The notes: a model not told the origin generated them from the sequence alone. Positions 43,422 to 53,058 are shown, numbered from the stretch's first letter. The stretch is 64,000 bases of DNA from Aquimarina macrocephali JAMB N27 (GCF_000520995.1 NZ_JACA01000042.1:1-64000); one strand, 5' to 3'. Numbers and translations: made by a program.

Positions 43422-44609
43422 ATGACTTTAAAAAAAATCCTTATCCTCATGACTCTGGTAGCGGTAGTAAGCGATTATTTGTTACACCCTTTTTACCCAC
43501 AGTTTTTTGAAGCTCGATTTGGGGTTACAGACCCCAAATATGTAGGATATTATTTTGCAGCTATTTGTTTTATGGTGATGATTGCATTTCCGTTTTGGGC
43601 TTACATATCCAAAAAAATGGCCGAGCTTAATATTTTGGTATATACCCAATGTATTGCAGGAATATTAGCATTATACTGTTATTGGACGACCTCTTATATT
43701 AACTTCTGGATCATATCCTTGATTATGGTAATATTTAAAGGAAGCTATCTTTTGGTATATCCCTATATCTTAAAAATTATTACCAAAAAAGAACATACAG
43801 GCACCATCGGGTTACTCTCTGTTGTTGTACATCTGGGAGGGATTTTAGGAGCAGTGATTGGCGGATTGACAGTAGACCTTGTTGATGCCAGTTATATTTT
43901 TCTGGTGATGGCTGCTGGAGATTTTATGCAAATGGGAATAAGTATGTATGTACTGCGTAGCAAAAAATATGATACAAATAAAATTATTGAAACTCAATCA
44001 ACTCTTGATGCTAAGGATAAAATTATTCCCCAAGGTTTTATCCTTAAGATTGGGTTAGTAACAATGGTCTTATATTTTAGTGATTTTCTAATCCGTCCTT
44101 TTTTCTCACTATACTGGGAAAGCCTTTCTGATTATGATGGTAAATTAATTTCTGGATGTATATATGCTATACCTGGTTTTGTAGCATTAATTGCCCTTTG
44201 GATTAATACAAAGCATATTCCGAAATATAAAAATAAGAGTATCCTATCGGCATTATTCCTGGGAATGATAGGGCTAATACTTCAAGGACTCCCTGTTGAA
44301 ACGATTGTAATATTGGGAAGAATTATTTATGGGTGGGCGATTTTTCAGGGAGTTGTACGTTTTGATGTATTATTGTTTGAATTCAGCTCTCCGAATTCTT
44401 ATGCTATTGATTACAGTAAAGTGCATTTTTTTCAGAATCTGGGAGTATTACTAGCTTCTTTTTCGGTTGGAATTTTGGTGGATCATCATGGATTACAAAT
44501 TCCGTTTAGAGTAGCATTAGCAGGTTTTTTGATCACACTCGGAATGTACTATTTCATATTTCACAGAACAACATCTAGAACACGAGTAAAAGACCTAGCA
44601 AAAACATAA
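43422..44609 (+). CDS. MFS transporter, likely siderophore exporter
   Basis: The frame opens with a GTG at 43368, but the ATG at 43422 is chosen because the first membrane segment follows it at once (LKKILILMTLVAVVSDYLL). The protein has about 395 residues with about 12 membrane segments, as in major facilitator transporters. A loop between the sixth and seventh segments holds SKKYDTNKIIETQSTLDAKD. Location inside the biosynthetic operon, between hydroxylase and synthetase genes, points to export of the finished siderophore. Uptake of the iron complex from the periplasm is the alternative. Confidence 0.83.
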   Translation: MTLKKILILMTLVAVVSDYLLHPFYPQFFEARFGVTDPKYVGYYFAAICFMVMIAFPFWAYISKKMAELNILVYTQCIAGILALYCYWTTSYINFWIISLIMVIFKGSYLLVYPYILKIITKKEHTGTIGLLSVVVHLGGILGAVIGGLTVDLVDASYIFLVMAAGDFMQMGISMYVLRSKKYDTNKIIETQSTLDAKDKIIPQGFILKIGLVTMVLYFSDFLIRPFFSLYWESLSDYDGKLISGCIYAIPGFVALIALWINTKHIPKYKNKSILSALFLGMIGLILQGLPVETIVILGRIIYGWAIFQGVVRFDVLLFEFSSPNSYAIDYSKVHFFQNLGVLLASFSVGILVDHHGLQIPFRVALAGFLITLGMYYFIFHRTTSRTRVKDLAKT

Positions 44610-44618
44610 AGATTTTAT

Positions 44619-47078
44619 ATGTCAGTTCAAGAACATACAAGTTTAATAACACCTGCAAAAGAAGGATATGAGTTTTCATCGTCTTATATGGGCTTTGGGG
44701 ATATTCATATACGGCATTTTGATATTGAAACAGATAGTACTGTATTACACGATTGGGTAAATCGGGATTATGCCGTGTTCTGGGGTATGCAACAGAGTTC
44801 GGTCGAGAAAGTAAAAGCCGAATATGCTAAATTAATTCTACCAGATCATTATGATATTTTTGTTGGTGTATATAAAGAACGTCCCGTTTTTGTATTAGAA
44901 CGTTATCATCCACAACAAGATCTTATCGGAAAATACTATCCGGCCCAGAACAATGATTGCGGGATTCATATTATAGTAGCACCATCATCCGAAGGTAAAA
45001 TTGAAAACTTCACATGGTATATGTTTGATACGATCATGAATTTTGTTTTTCGGGATGAAAAAGTACATCGAATTATAGTAGAACCCGATATAAGAAATAA
45101 AAAGATGTTTGCGATTTGCCAACGTTTAGGATTTCAGCTTGATACGATTGTTGAGCTTCCGCATAAAACGGCACAACTCGCTTTCTTAACCAGACAAAAA
45201 CATAACCAACTTAAATTATTTCCACAAATCCATAAACGAAGTGCAATGAATACGTTAGACAACGCCGTTTCGCCCCAACAATCGGTATCCCATATACAAC
45301 CAGAGTTATGGGTTAAAGTAAATACTTTACTAATCAAAAAAGCAATATGTGAATTTAGTCATGAGCTACTTATACAAACCAAAATAGTAGAAAAACTAAG
45401 AGATGGTTGGAGTATGTATACTCTGGAAGCCGATAACCCCGAGATTAGATATGAATTTCGAGGAAAACAATTGGCTTTAAATCATTTATGGATTAGCGAA
45501 GTTTCTATTCAGAAATATGAATGCGGAAAATCGGTAAAGCTAGATGCTATTTTGTTTATCAAAGAGTTTAAAGACAAATTAGGGATTGATACTACTACAA
45601 TGCCTGTATATCTCGAAGAAATTATTAGCACCTTGTATGGAAGTGCTTTTAAACATGTAAAAAGAAACCCTTTAGCAATAGATTTGGTCTCTGCAGATTT
45701 TCAGACTATCGAGCAATCAATGATGGAAGGTCATCCTGGTTTTGTAGCTAATAATGGCCGAATAGGATTTGATAGTAGTGACTATAGATCGTATGCTCCC
45801 GAAGCCGGAAATTCTTTTTATCTCATATGGTTAGCAGGTCATAAAAGTAGTGCCGTATATGCTGCTATCGAGGATTTACCATATGAAGTCTTAATTCAAC
45901 AAGAATTAGATTCAGATACAATTTCATCATTTAATACTGTAATAAAAAATAAGGGTTTTGATCCAGATGAGTACTACTTTATTCCGATGCATCCCTGGCA
46001 ATGGTTTAATAAATTAGCTAATATATTCTCTCCAGAGATTGCCAAAGGAAACCTGATTTGTTTGGGTTATGGTCCGGATCAATATCTCGCTCAACAATCG
46101 ATACGTACATTATTTAATATTTCGAATCCCCATAAGTTATATACCAAAACAGCTCTCTCTATCTTAAATATGGGATTTATGAGAGGATTGCCTTTATATT
46201 ATTTGGGTACAGCTCCAAAAATGGCAGTTTGGCTAGAAGAATTATTGTATAATGATCCATACATCATAGAAACAGGATTTAAAATGCTGGGAGAAATAGG
46301 TTCTGTTAGCTATGTAAATCCATATTTCAAAGAGTTCGGGCCACATAATGACTATAATAAAATGCTGGCGTCATTATGGAGAGAAAGCCCGATGGGTATG
46401 ATCGACGAGGGGCAAAAACCAATGACAATGGCTGCTTTTCTGCATATTGATCAAACCGGCGAAGCATTACTACCCAAAATTATTGCTGCTTCAGGATTAT
46501 CCATATCAGAATGGTTACATGATTATTTTAAGGCATATCTAAGTCCGCTAATACACTGTTTTTATCATTTTGATTTGGTGTTTATGCCTCACGGCGAAAA
46601 TATCATTATGGTATTAGAAAATAACATACCGGTAAAAATATTAATGAAAGATATTACCGAGGAAGCTTGTATTCTTAGCCCGGAAGTTAAATTGCCAGAG
46701 CATCTGAAACGTATGTACGCTCCGGTTCCCGAGGATGTGAAATTACTATCAATTTTTACAGATGTTTTTGATGGCTTTTTTAGATTTATGTCACATATCC
46801 TGGTTGAACACGCAGGATATTCTGAAGAGAATTTCTGGGGATTAGTAGCAGAAAATATTCAACATTATCAGGAACGTTATCCAGAAAAGGAAACCAAATT
46901 TAAACAATACGATCTTTTTGCGCCAGAATTTCATCTATCGTGTCTTAACAGGCTACAATTAAATAACAATAAACAGATGATTGATCTGGATGATCCTGTT
47001 GCATTACTTCAGTTTGCAGGACGATTACAAAATCCTATTGCCGCTTTTAGAAAAGAAAAACCCAGCTCTCAAGTATAA
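44619..47078 (+). CDS. GNAT acyltransferase fused to an IucA/IucC-type (NIS) synthetase
   Basis: The protein is 819 residues with two enzymes in one chain. Residues about 20-200 are a siderophore GNAT (GDIHIRHFDI, DWVNRDYAVFWGMQ, FVLERYHP, RIIVEPDIRNKKM, GFQLDTIVELPHKTA) that acylates the N-hydroxyamine. Residues about 225-810 are an NIS synthetase: EGHPGFVANNGRIGF near 370, HPWQW near 458, KTALSILNMGFMRGLPLYY near 510, and HGENIIMVLENNIP near 658. The same fusion order is known from BibC of bisucaberin biosynthesis. The fused protein would acylate and then condense building blocks. The next two genes repeat both activities as separate proteins. Confidence 0.92.
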   Translation: MSVQEHTSLITPAKEGYEFSSSYMGFGDIHIRHFDIETDSTVLHDWVNRDYAVFWGMQQSSVEKVKAEYAKLILPDHYDIFVGVYKERPVFVLERYHPQQDLIGKYYPAQNNDCGIHIIVAPSSEGKIENFTWYMFDTIMNFVFRDEKVHRIIVEPDIRNKKMFAICQRLGFQLDTIVELPHKTAQLAFLTRQKHNQLKLFPQIHKRSAMNTLDNAVSPQQSVSHIQPELWVKVNTLLIKKAICEFSHELLIQTKIVEKLRDGWSMYTLEADNPEIRYEFRGKQLALNHLWISEVSIQKYECGKSVKLDAILFIKEFKDKLGIDTTTMPVYLEEIISTLYGSAFKHVKRNPLAIDLVSADFQTIEQSMMEGHPGFVANNGRIGFDSSDYRSYAPEAGNSFYLIWLAGHKSSAVYAAIEDLPYEVLIQQELDSDTISSFNTVIKNKGFDPDEYYFIPMHPWQWFNKLANIFSPEIAKGNLICLGYGPDQYLAQQSIRTLFNISNPHKLYTKTALSILNMGFMRGLPLYYLGTAPKMAVWLEELLYNDPYIIETGFKMLGEIGSVSYVNPYFKEFGPHNDYNKMLASLWRESPMGMIDEGQKPMTMAAFLHIDQTGEALLPKIIAASGLSISEWLHDYFKAYLSPLIHCFYHFDLVFMPHGENIIMVLENNIPVKILMKDITEEACILSPEVKLPEHLKRMYAPVPEDVKLLSIFTDVFDGFFRFMSHILVEHAGYSEENFWGLVAENIQHYQERYPEKETKFKQYDLFAPEFHLSCLNRLQLNNNKQMIDLDDPVALLQFAGRLQNPIAAFRKEKPSSQV

Positions 47079-47089
47079 GATTCCTTTTT

Positions 47090-47713
47090 ATGAATAACGC
47101 TGTAATCATACCAACCACTATTTTTTCTAAAACTATTAAAGGTCTTGGAGATATACATTTACGTCTTTTGGATATAGAAAAAGATACCGAAACTATTTAC
47201 GATTGGGTCACCAGATCTTATGCTACTTATTGGGGAATGCAAGAGCATACTTTAGAAGAAGTAAGACTTGCATATCAAGAAATAATCGAATCAGATCATC
47301 ATGATGCTTTCATAGGTATACTAAATAATCAACCAATCTTTTTAATGGAACGTTATCACGCCTTAAAAGATCCTATTTCAGCATACTATAAGGCAGAGAA
47401 AGGAGATTGTGGGATGCATGTTTTGGTTAGTCCTGTCAAAAAAAAGATTCCAAATTTTACCTGGCATGTGTTTTCTACTATTCTCGAATATCTGTTTAGT
47501 GACTCTCAAACGGATCGCATTGTTGTAGAACCAGATGTGAGAAATGAAAAAATTCATACACTTAATAAAAGGGCGGGATTTAAATATCATAAAGAAGTTG
47601 AATTACCTCATAAAACAGCAGCATTAGCTTTTTGTGATAAGAAAGGTTACGAGAAAGCTCTCTTACTAGAAGAAGATAAAAATATAGTACATAAAACTAA
47701 AACCAATGACTAA
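47090..47713 (+). CDS. stand-alone siderophore GNAT N-acyltransferase
   Basis: The protein is 207 residues and clearly paralogous to the N-terminal domain of the preceding fusion protein. Shared landmarks are GDIH(I/L)R, DWV(N/T)R(D/S)YA(V/T)(F/Y)WGMQ, ERYH, GDCGMHVLVSP (DCGIHIIVAP in the fusion), NFTWHVFSTIL, RIVVEPDVRNEKI and VELPHKTAALAF. It is of the IucB/RhbD/DesC type, which transfers acetyl, succinyl or longer acyl groups from CoA to an N-hydroxyamine. A second acyltransferase suggests that two different acyl groups are installed. Its end overlaps the next gene by 8 bases. Confidence 0.88.
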   Translation: MNNAVIIPTTIFSKTIKGLGDIHLRLLDIEKDTETIYDWVTRSYATYWGMQEHTLEEVRLAYQEIIESDHHDAFIGILNNQPIFLMERYHALKDPISAYYKAEKGDCGMHVLVSPVKKKIPNFTWHVFSTILEYLFSDSQTDRIVVEPDVRNEKIHTLNKRAGFKYHKEVELPHKTAALAFCDKKGYEKALLLEEDKNIVHKTKTND

Positions 47714-49538
47714 GTTAGATATGGTAATCCAACCAGAAGTTAATCTTGATCATCTAAGACTCGATGTTTGGAAAAAAGTAAATCGAGCCCTTGTTAAAAA
47801 AGCAATTAGCGAATTTACGCACGAATTGCTCTTACAACCAAAACCTCAGTATCAGGAAAAATATTGGGGTCATTATATTTTGGTTTCTGATATACCAGAA
47901 ATTACCTATGAGTTTAAAGCCAAAAAACGAAGTCTTGATCATTGGCATATTGATGAGAATAGCCTTGTTAAAAGACAAAATGGAAATCTGGTAACTGTAG
48001 ATGCTATACATTTTATTTTAGAATTTAAAGATACTTTGGGGATTCCTGATGATATGTTACCTACTTATCTCGAAGAAATTACCAGTACCTTATCTGGTGC
48101 GGCATATAAATATCACAATAAAAAATGCTCTTCAAAAGAATTAGCACAATGTAGCTTTCAGGTAATAGAACATGCAATGACCGAAGGACATCCTTGTTTT
48201 GTGGCTAATAATGGGCGAATAGGTTTTGATGCCGAAGATTACATTAAATATGCACCCGAAACCGATAATTCGTTTCAAATTATATGGCTGGCTGGTCATC
48301 AAGATAAAGCGACATTTACCGCAGTAAAAGGATTTGAATATAAATCACTAATGAGGCGAGAATTAGGTGTCGCTACCATAGCCAAATTTAATAATACATT
48401 AGAAGAATTGGGATTAGATATGGAATCCTATGTTTTTATACCCGTTCACCCCTGGCAATGGCATAATAAGATCATTCACATTTTTGCTGCAGATATTGCA
48501 AATATGGATCTCGTGTTTCTGGGAAAAGGAGAAGATCAATATTCTGCGCAACAGTCGATAAGAACGTTATACAATAAAACTACTCCTGATAAATTATACA
48601 CCAAAACAGCACTATCTATTTTAAATATGGGGTTTATGCGAGGTCTTTCTCCATATTATATGCAAAGTACCCCGCATATAACCACTTGGATAACCGAGTT
48701 GTTTAAAGATGATAAATACCTTAAAAAAGCTGGCTTTACAATGTTGGGCGAAGTTGCTACGGTTGGATATAGAAACCTTAATTATGAGATTTTGGGCAAA
48801 ACAAATCCTCATAATAAAATGCTTTCAGCCTTATGGAGAGAAGCTCCCGGATCTAAAATCAAAGAAGATCAGCAAGTGATGACCATGGCTGCCTTTTTAC
48901 ATATAGATAATGATAATACTTCATTATTAGCAGAATTGATACAGGCTTCTCCATTTGATACTTCAACCTGGATCAAGAAATACCTGCAGTGTTACCTGGC
49001 TCCTTTATTACACTGTTTTTATACCTATGAGTTGGTTTTTATGCCACATGGGGAAAACCTGATTATGGTGATGGAGAATCATGCTCCTGTAAAGATATTA
49101 ATGAAAGATATTACCGAAGAAGTAATCGTTTTTAATTCAGAATTAAACTTGCCTGAAGAAGTAAAACGATTGTATACCAAAACTTCTGATAAGATGAAAA
49201 TACTTTCAATTTTTACAGATGTATTTGATTGCTTTTTTAGGTTTATGGGAGATATACTTGAAGAATATTGTGAATATCCTGAAACGTTATTCTGGGAGTT
49301 AGTTGCTGATTGTGTAAACACATATCAAGGAAAACATCCTGAATTAGAACCACAGTTCAAGAAATATGATCTTTTTGCACCAGAATTTGACAGATGTTGC
49401 CTCAATAGGTTACAACTAAGCAATACAAAACAAATGTTGAGTCTTGCAGACCCTATAGAGAGTTTACAACTAGTGGGAACCCTTATAAACCCTATAGCAG
49501 AGTATTGTAAAAGTAGAGTAAGCATTCCCACGCTATAA
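47706..49538 (+). CDS. second IucA/IucC-type NIS siderophore synthetase
   Basis: The protein is 610 residues, the normal length for NIS synthetases. ATP- and substrate-site motifs are EGHPCFVANNGRIGF near residue 160, HPWQWHNKIIHIF near 248, SIRTLYNKTTPDKLYTKTAL near 287, MGFMRGLSPYY near 308, and HGENLIMVMENHAPVKILMK near 448. It is paralogous along its whole length to the C-terminal part of the fused protein. The 8-base overlap with the GNAT gene suggests translational coupling. Two NIS enzymes are usual when a dicarboxylate or citrate is amidated twice, but they may also act on different intermediates. The product cannot be fixed from sequence alone. Confidence 0.92.
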   Translation: MTKLDMVIQPEVNLDHLRLDVWKKVNRALVKKAISEFTHELLLQPKPQYQEKYWGHYILVSDIPEITYEFKAKKRSLDHWHIDENSLVKRQNGNLVTVDAIHFILEFKDTLGIPDDMLPTYLEEITSTLSGAAYKYHNKKCSSKELAQCSFQVIEHAMTEGHPCFVANNGRIGFDAEDYIKYAPETDNSFQIIWLAGHQDKATFTAVKGFEYKSLMRRELGVATIAKFNNTLEELGLDMESYVFIPVHPWQWHNKIIHIFAADIANMDLVFLGKGEDQYSAQQSIRTLYNKTTPDKLYTKTALSILNMGFMRGLSPYYMQSTPHITTWITELFKDDKYLKKAGFTMLGEVATVGYRNLNYEILGKTNPHNKMLSALWREAPGSKIKEDQQVMTMAAFLHIDNDNTSLLAELIQASPFDTSTWIKKYLQCYLAPLLHCFYTYELVFMPHGENLIMVMENHAPVKILMKDITEEVIVFNSELNLPEEVKRLYTKTSDKMKILSIFTDVFDCFFRFMGDILEEYCEYPETLFWELVADCVNTYQGKHPELEPQFKKYDLFAPEFDRCCLNRLQLSNTKQMLSLADPIESLQLVGTLINPIAEYCKSRVSIPTL

Positions 49539-49585
49539 GTAACATATAAAAGAAGATCAGTTTAATCTATTTTTTCTAACAAGAT

Positions 49586-50518
49586 ATGAACGAAACAATT
49601 CAAATATGGTTAGATAAGTTTCAGAGTATTTCTGGAATTATTATTATAACTCTTGTGGTTATAGAATGGATTATTCTATTTATAACCAGGAAAATAGAAA
49701 GCCATAAAGAGGGCGTAGTAAATATTGTATCCTATATATTAGAATCTATTCCATACATTTTTTTTGGTAAGATTGTGATTTTGGGAATAATGATGTGGGG
49801 GTATGAATATCGCTTATTTACCTTGGGATATGAATGGTATATATGGATACTAGCCTATTTTTTATATGATTTTATGTTTTATGTATTGCATTTTATAGGG
49901 CACAAAATTCGATTCTTTTGGTGTATCCATGGGGTGCATCATACCGCAGAAGAAATGAAGTTAACAGTAGCAGTACGAGGGTCATTTCTTATTTTTTTAC
50001 ATATGCCACATACAATATTATGGCTTCCCTTATTAGGATTTGACCCATTTATGATTTTTATCATAGAGTTAATAGCAAATCTATATGGACTTTATGAACA
50101 TGTGAGCGAAAAGTTAGTCGGTAGACAGCCTTGGTTAGAGTGGATTTTTATAACTCCTTCTTTACATAGGGTACATCACGCAAAAAATCATAAGTACTTA
50201 GACACAAACTATGGAGAGACTTTTTCTATTTGGGATAAAATTTTTGGAACCCTACAGGTAGAACTAGATGATGAAAAACCAGAATATGGACTAATGGGAG
50301 ATAGTATAAATAGTGAGAGTTTATGGCAAATTCAGTTACTATTATGGAAAGAACTTTGGGCCGATATGAAGACAGCAAAAAAATTATCGGACAAATTTAA
50401 ATACTTGATTATGTACCCAGGCTGGAATCATATTGATGGAGGTAAAAAAGCAAGTGATTATAGATCCGAAGCATGGATACGAGACGAATTAATAAAACGA
50501 GTACAAAAAGAAGTATAA
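49586..50518 (+). CDS. fatty acid hydroxylase/sterol desaturase-family membrane enzyme
   Basis: The protein is 310 residues with about five hydrophobic segments. The histidine clusters of the di-iron family are present in order: YVLHFIGHKIRFFW (near residue 102), CIHGVHHTAEEM (near 115), and SLHRVHHAKNHKYLDTNYGE (near 194). Such enzymes hydroxylate or desaturate lipid chains in the membrane. It is in the siderophore operon, 47 bases after the second synthetase gene. I infer that it modifies an acyl chain or lipid connected with the siderophore, although an independent membrane-lipid role is possible. Confidence 0.82.
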   Translation: MNETIQIWLDKFQSISGIIIITLVVIEWIILFITRKIESHKEGVVNIVSYILESIPYIFFGKIVILGIMMWGYEYRLFTLGYEWYIWILAYFLYDFMFYVLHFIGHKIRFFWCIHGVHHTAEEMKLTVAVRGSFLIFLHMPHTILWLPLLGFDPFMIFIIELIANLYGLYEHVSEKLVGRQPWLEWIFITPSLHRVHHAKNHKYLDTNYGETFSIWDKIFGTLQVELDDEKPEYGLMGDSINSESLWQIQLLLWKELWADMKTAKKLSDKFKYLIMYPGWNHIDGGKKASDYRSEAWIRDELIKRVQKEV

Positions 50519-50530
50519 GCGTAAAGATAA

Positions 50531-51643
50531 ATGAGAAATAACAATAGAATTTTAGCCATAGATCTAGCAAGGGGAGTAAGTGTATTGATGGTAATCATAG
50601 TACATACCTTATGGATATATGGTGATATATCTACACAATCAAATACTTGGTTAGGAGGAGTAGTTCATTTTATAGGAAAGGGAACTCCGATGTTTTTAAT
50701 TGCAATGGGGGTGTCATTTACCTTATCCAGAAATCAAAGTATAGTATTGTCTATAAAACGTGCATTATATATTCTGGCAGCAGGATATATAATGAACTTT
50801 CTGAAATTTGTTTTACCCGTTTTAATCGGCACAATGCCAGATGCTTTTATAGAAGCCTATGGCTGGACAGCTCCTGTTACCGTAGATAACATGATTTACA
50901 TGCTGCTTACAGGTGATATATTACAACTTGCAGGAGTTTCTTTATTATTTATGGGAATTATAAACAAATTTTCGAAAAACAAATATGTACCATTAATTAT
51001 TGCATTTACAATAGCTGTAGTAACCAAGGAGGTACACGGTTTCCGATTAGGAATAGGAAGTGTGGATTATATCTTAGATCTAATGTGGGGAGCAGAGTGG
51101 AATGTATATTTTGCTGTATTTCCTTGGTTTTCTTTTATACTCATTGGGGTGTTCTTTGGAATGTGGTACAAAGAGAAAAATAAAAGTAATGCATATATAT
51201 TTAAAAGAATGTTTGTAGCGGGCGTTCTTTTGATGCTGACTGGCGGAGGGTTGTGTTTTTATAATTTTGAATATCACTTCGGAGATTATTTCCATTTAGG
51301 ACCAGGCGGAACTATTTATTTAGCAGGATTCAATTTAGTCTTAATGTGGTTGGCGAATATATTGGTGACCTATATAAAAACAAATAGAGTTTTTGAGTTT
51401 TTATACTACTGTAGTAAACGAGTAACCACGATATACATCATTCAATGGGTGATTATTTGTTGGGGAATGGGAGCTTTAGGATATCAGCAATTTGGTATTG
51501 CAGGTGTTTTGATTTTGATTCCTCTTTATATAATGCTAACACTCGGAATCCAAAAATTACTGTTTGATAAGCCGTTTTGGTCGAAGAAAACAAAAAAACA
51601 GAATAATATCACAAAGAATTCAATATCCCTACAAAAACCTTAA
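50531..51643 (+). CDS. multispanning acyltransferase-like membrane protein
   Basis: The protein is 370 residues with about ten membrane segments. The opening ILAIDLARGVSVLMVIIVHT matches the conserved first helix of the HGSNAT-like (DUF1624/DUF418-type) acyltransferases, with an Asp, an Arg and a His on one face. FIGKGTPMFLIAMGVSFTLS is the second family segment. These proteins move acetyl or acyl groups across the membrane, usually onto sugars. Inside this operon it could acylate the siderophore or a lipid partner. It is 12 bases after the hydroxylase gene. The family call is moderately sure; its substrate is unknown. Confidence 0.7.
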   Translation: MRNNNRILAIDLARGVSVLMVIIVHTLWIYGDISTQSNTWLGGVVHFIGKGTPMFLIAMGVSFTLSRNQSIVLSIKRALYILAAGYIMNFLKFVLPVLIGTMPDAFIEAYGWTAPVTVDNMIYMLLTGDILQLAGVSLLFMGIINKFSKNKYVPLIIAFTIAVVTKEVHGFRLGIGSVDYILDLMWGAEWNVYFAVFPWFSFILIGVFFGMWYKEKNKSNAYIFKRMFVAGVLLMLTGGGLCFYNFEYHFGDYFHLGPGGTIYLAGFNLVLMWLANILVTYIKTNRVFEFLYYCSKRVTTIYIIQWVIICWGMGALGYQQFGIAGVLILIPLYIMLTLGIQKLLFDKPFWSKKTKKQNNITKNSISLQKP

Positions 51644-51647
51644 TATC

Positions 51648-52475
51648 ATGCGACAATTTGATTGTATTACAGTAGAATATTTTAAAAGCCATGAGCTTTT
51701 ATTATGGAAAATCAAAGATACAGGAATGCCTAATTTTTGTTTAAAAGGATTGGAAGAATTTAAAGAATTTACATCTTGGGTAAAGGATTATTTTTCACAC
51801 CCTGATCGTCCTCTTAAATTCATCGTTTCGGCTTCAGAACATAAAGGAATTTATAATATGGGAGGAGACCTTCAGTTTTTCTTAGAAAATATACAATCTA
51901 AAAATATAGATAATCTAAAAACGTATGCATATTTATGTATTGATGCTATTTACAATATATATACTTCTTTTGATCTACCTGTATTAACGATCGCATTGGT
52001 AGAGGGAAATGCATATGGAGGTGGATTTGAATGTGCATTAGCTCACGATTATATTATTGCAGAAGAAAAAACGCAGTTTTGCTTACCAGAAAACAAATTT
52101 AATCTATTTCCGGGGATGGGGGCCTATAGTTTGTTATCGAGAAAACTTAGTGCAGGAGATGCTGATACAATTTTGAAAAGCGATAAAATTCATAAAGCAA
52201 GGTATTTGCAATCATTGGGGTTAATTGAAGAATTGACCGAAAAAGGAGAAGCAATAGTATCTTTACACAGTTTTGTGAAAAAAGCATCCGAAAGATTTAA
52301 CTTTGAATACCATCATGTAAAAAGCAAGAAAAATGTTTTTCCATTACAAAAAGAAGAACTTCTAAGAATCACAGATTTATGGGTAGAAGCATGCATGAAG
52401 ATTAGTACATTTGACCTTCGCAAAATGGAAATCCTCATAAATGCACAATCTAGAAAAGTAAAAGTAGAAATCTAA
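51648..52475 (+). CDS. RpfF-like crotonase (possible DSF-type synthase)
   Basis: The ATG at 51648 is chosen because the preceding gene ends at 51643. The 275-residue protein is a crotonase with features of RpfF, the synthase of diffusible signal factor in Xanthomonas. These are NMGGDLQFFL (oxyanion region), LVEGNAYGGGFECALAHDYI and LPENKFNLFPGMGAYSLLSR. The two glutamates that catalyse in RpfF (20 residues apart there) are E128 (GGGFE) and E148 (LPE), also exactly 20 apart. RpfF removes water from 3-hydroxyacyl-ACP and releases the free cis-2-enoic acid. Here it could make a signal or an enoyl group for the siderophore. It is the last gene of the operon. Confidence 0.8.
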   Translation: MRQFDCITVEYFKSHELLLWKIKDTGMPNFCLKGLEEFKEFTSWVKDYFSHPDRPLKFIVSASEHKGIYNMGGDLQFFLENIQSKNIDNLKTYAYLCIDAIYNIYTSFDLPVLTIALVEGNAYGGGFECALAHDYIIAEEKTQFCLPENKFNLFPGMGAYSLLSRKLSAGDADTILKSDKIHKARYLQSLGLIEELTEKGEAIVSLHSFVKKASERFNFEYHHVKSKKNVFPLQKEELLRITDLWVEACMKISTFDLRKMEILINAQSRKVKVEI

Positions 52476-52482
52476 TGATTAA

Positions 52483-53034
52483 TTAGCTTAAAACAACTTC
52501 TTCTTCTAAAACTAGATAAGGTTCTAATTCTAACTTTAACTGATGGATCCATTTTTCTAAGCGTTCATCGCTTAATTGAGATTCATTATCATGATCCAAT
52601 GCAAGCCCATAAAAATAATCTTCTTTTTCTTCTATGATAGCTACAGAGTCTGTAAATCGATATCCTTCTATGGGCCAATGTCCAATAATTTCTCCTCCGT
52701 TTTCTAATACGACTTTGGCTAGTATTCCAATACCATCTACAAAGTATTCTCCATATCCTATTTGATCTCCCAAACCATAGATAGCTACTACTTTATCAGT
52801 AAAATCAATTTCTTTAAAATCATCAAAAAAGGCCTCCCAATCACTTTGTAGATCTCCGTCATACCATGTTGATAATCCTAAAATCAAGACTCTAAATTGA
52901 TCAAAATCTTCTTTAGATACATCATCAATTTCTCGCACGTCTAATTCTTCACTATCCCAAAGGGAAACAAAATCTTTTGTGATGTCATCAGTACATCCTG
53001 TATCTGACCCATAGAACAAGCCTATTTTTTTCAT
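52483..53034 (-). CDS. fldA: long-chain flavodoxin
   Basis: The protein is 183 residues. The FMN phosphate loop is GLFYGSDTGCTDDITKDF near the N-terminus. The isoalloxazine loops are GLSTWYDGDLQSDWEAFFDD (near residue 53) and YGLGDQIGYGEYFVDGIG (near 86). The insertion typical of long-chain flavodoxins is present. Flavodoxin replaces ferredoxin as electron carrier when iron is short, which fits its place beside the siderophore locus. The gene is convergent with the RpfF-like gene (7-base gap) and divergent from the small Cys-rich gene. An operator-like site shared with the siderophore promoters lies upstream. Confidence 0.93.
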   Translation of the reverse strand: MKKIGLFYGSDTGCTDDITKDFVSLWDSEELDVREIDDVSKEDFDQFRVLILGLSTWYDGDLQSDWEAFFDDFKEIDFTDKVVAIYGLGDQIGYGEYFVDGIGILAKVVLENGGEIIGHWPIEGYRFTDSVAIIEEKEDYFYGLALDHDNESQLSDERLEKWIHQLKLELEPYLVLEEEVVLS

Positions 53035-53058
53035 AATGGTTATAATTAAATATTTCTA

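Noticed and set aside
40502-49538. Naming the siderophore (bisucaberin, desferrioxamine, arthrobactin or similar)
   Set aside because: The gene set fits several hydroxamate products. Two GNAT and two NIS modules prevent a firm choice without chemistry.
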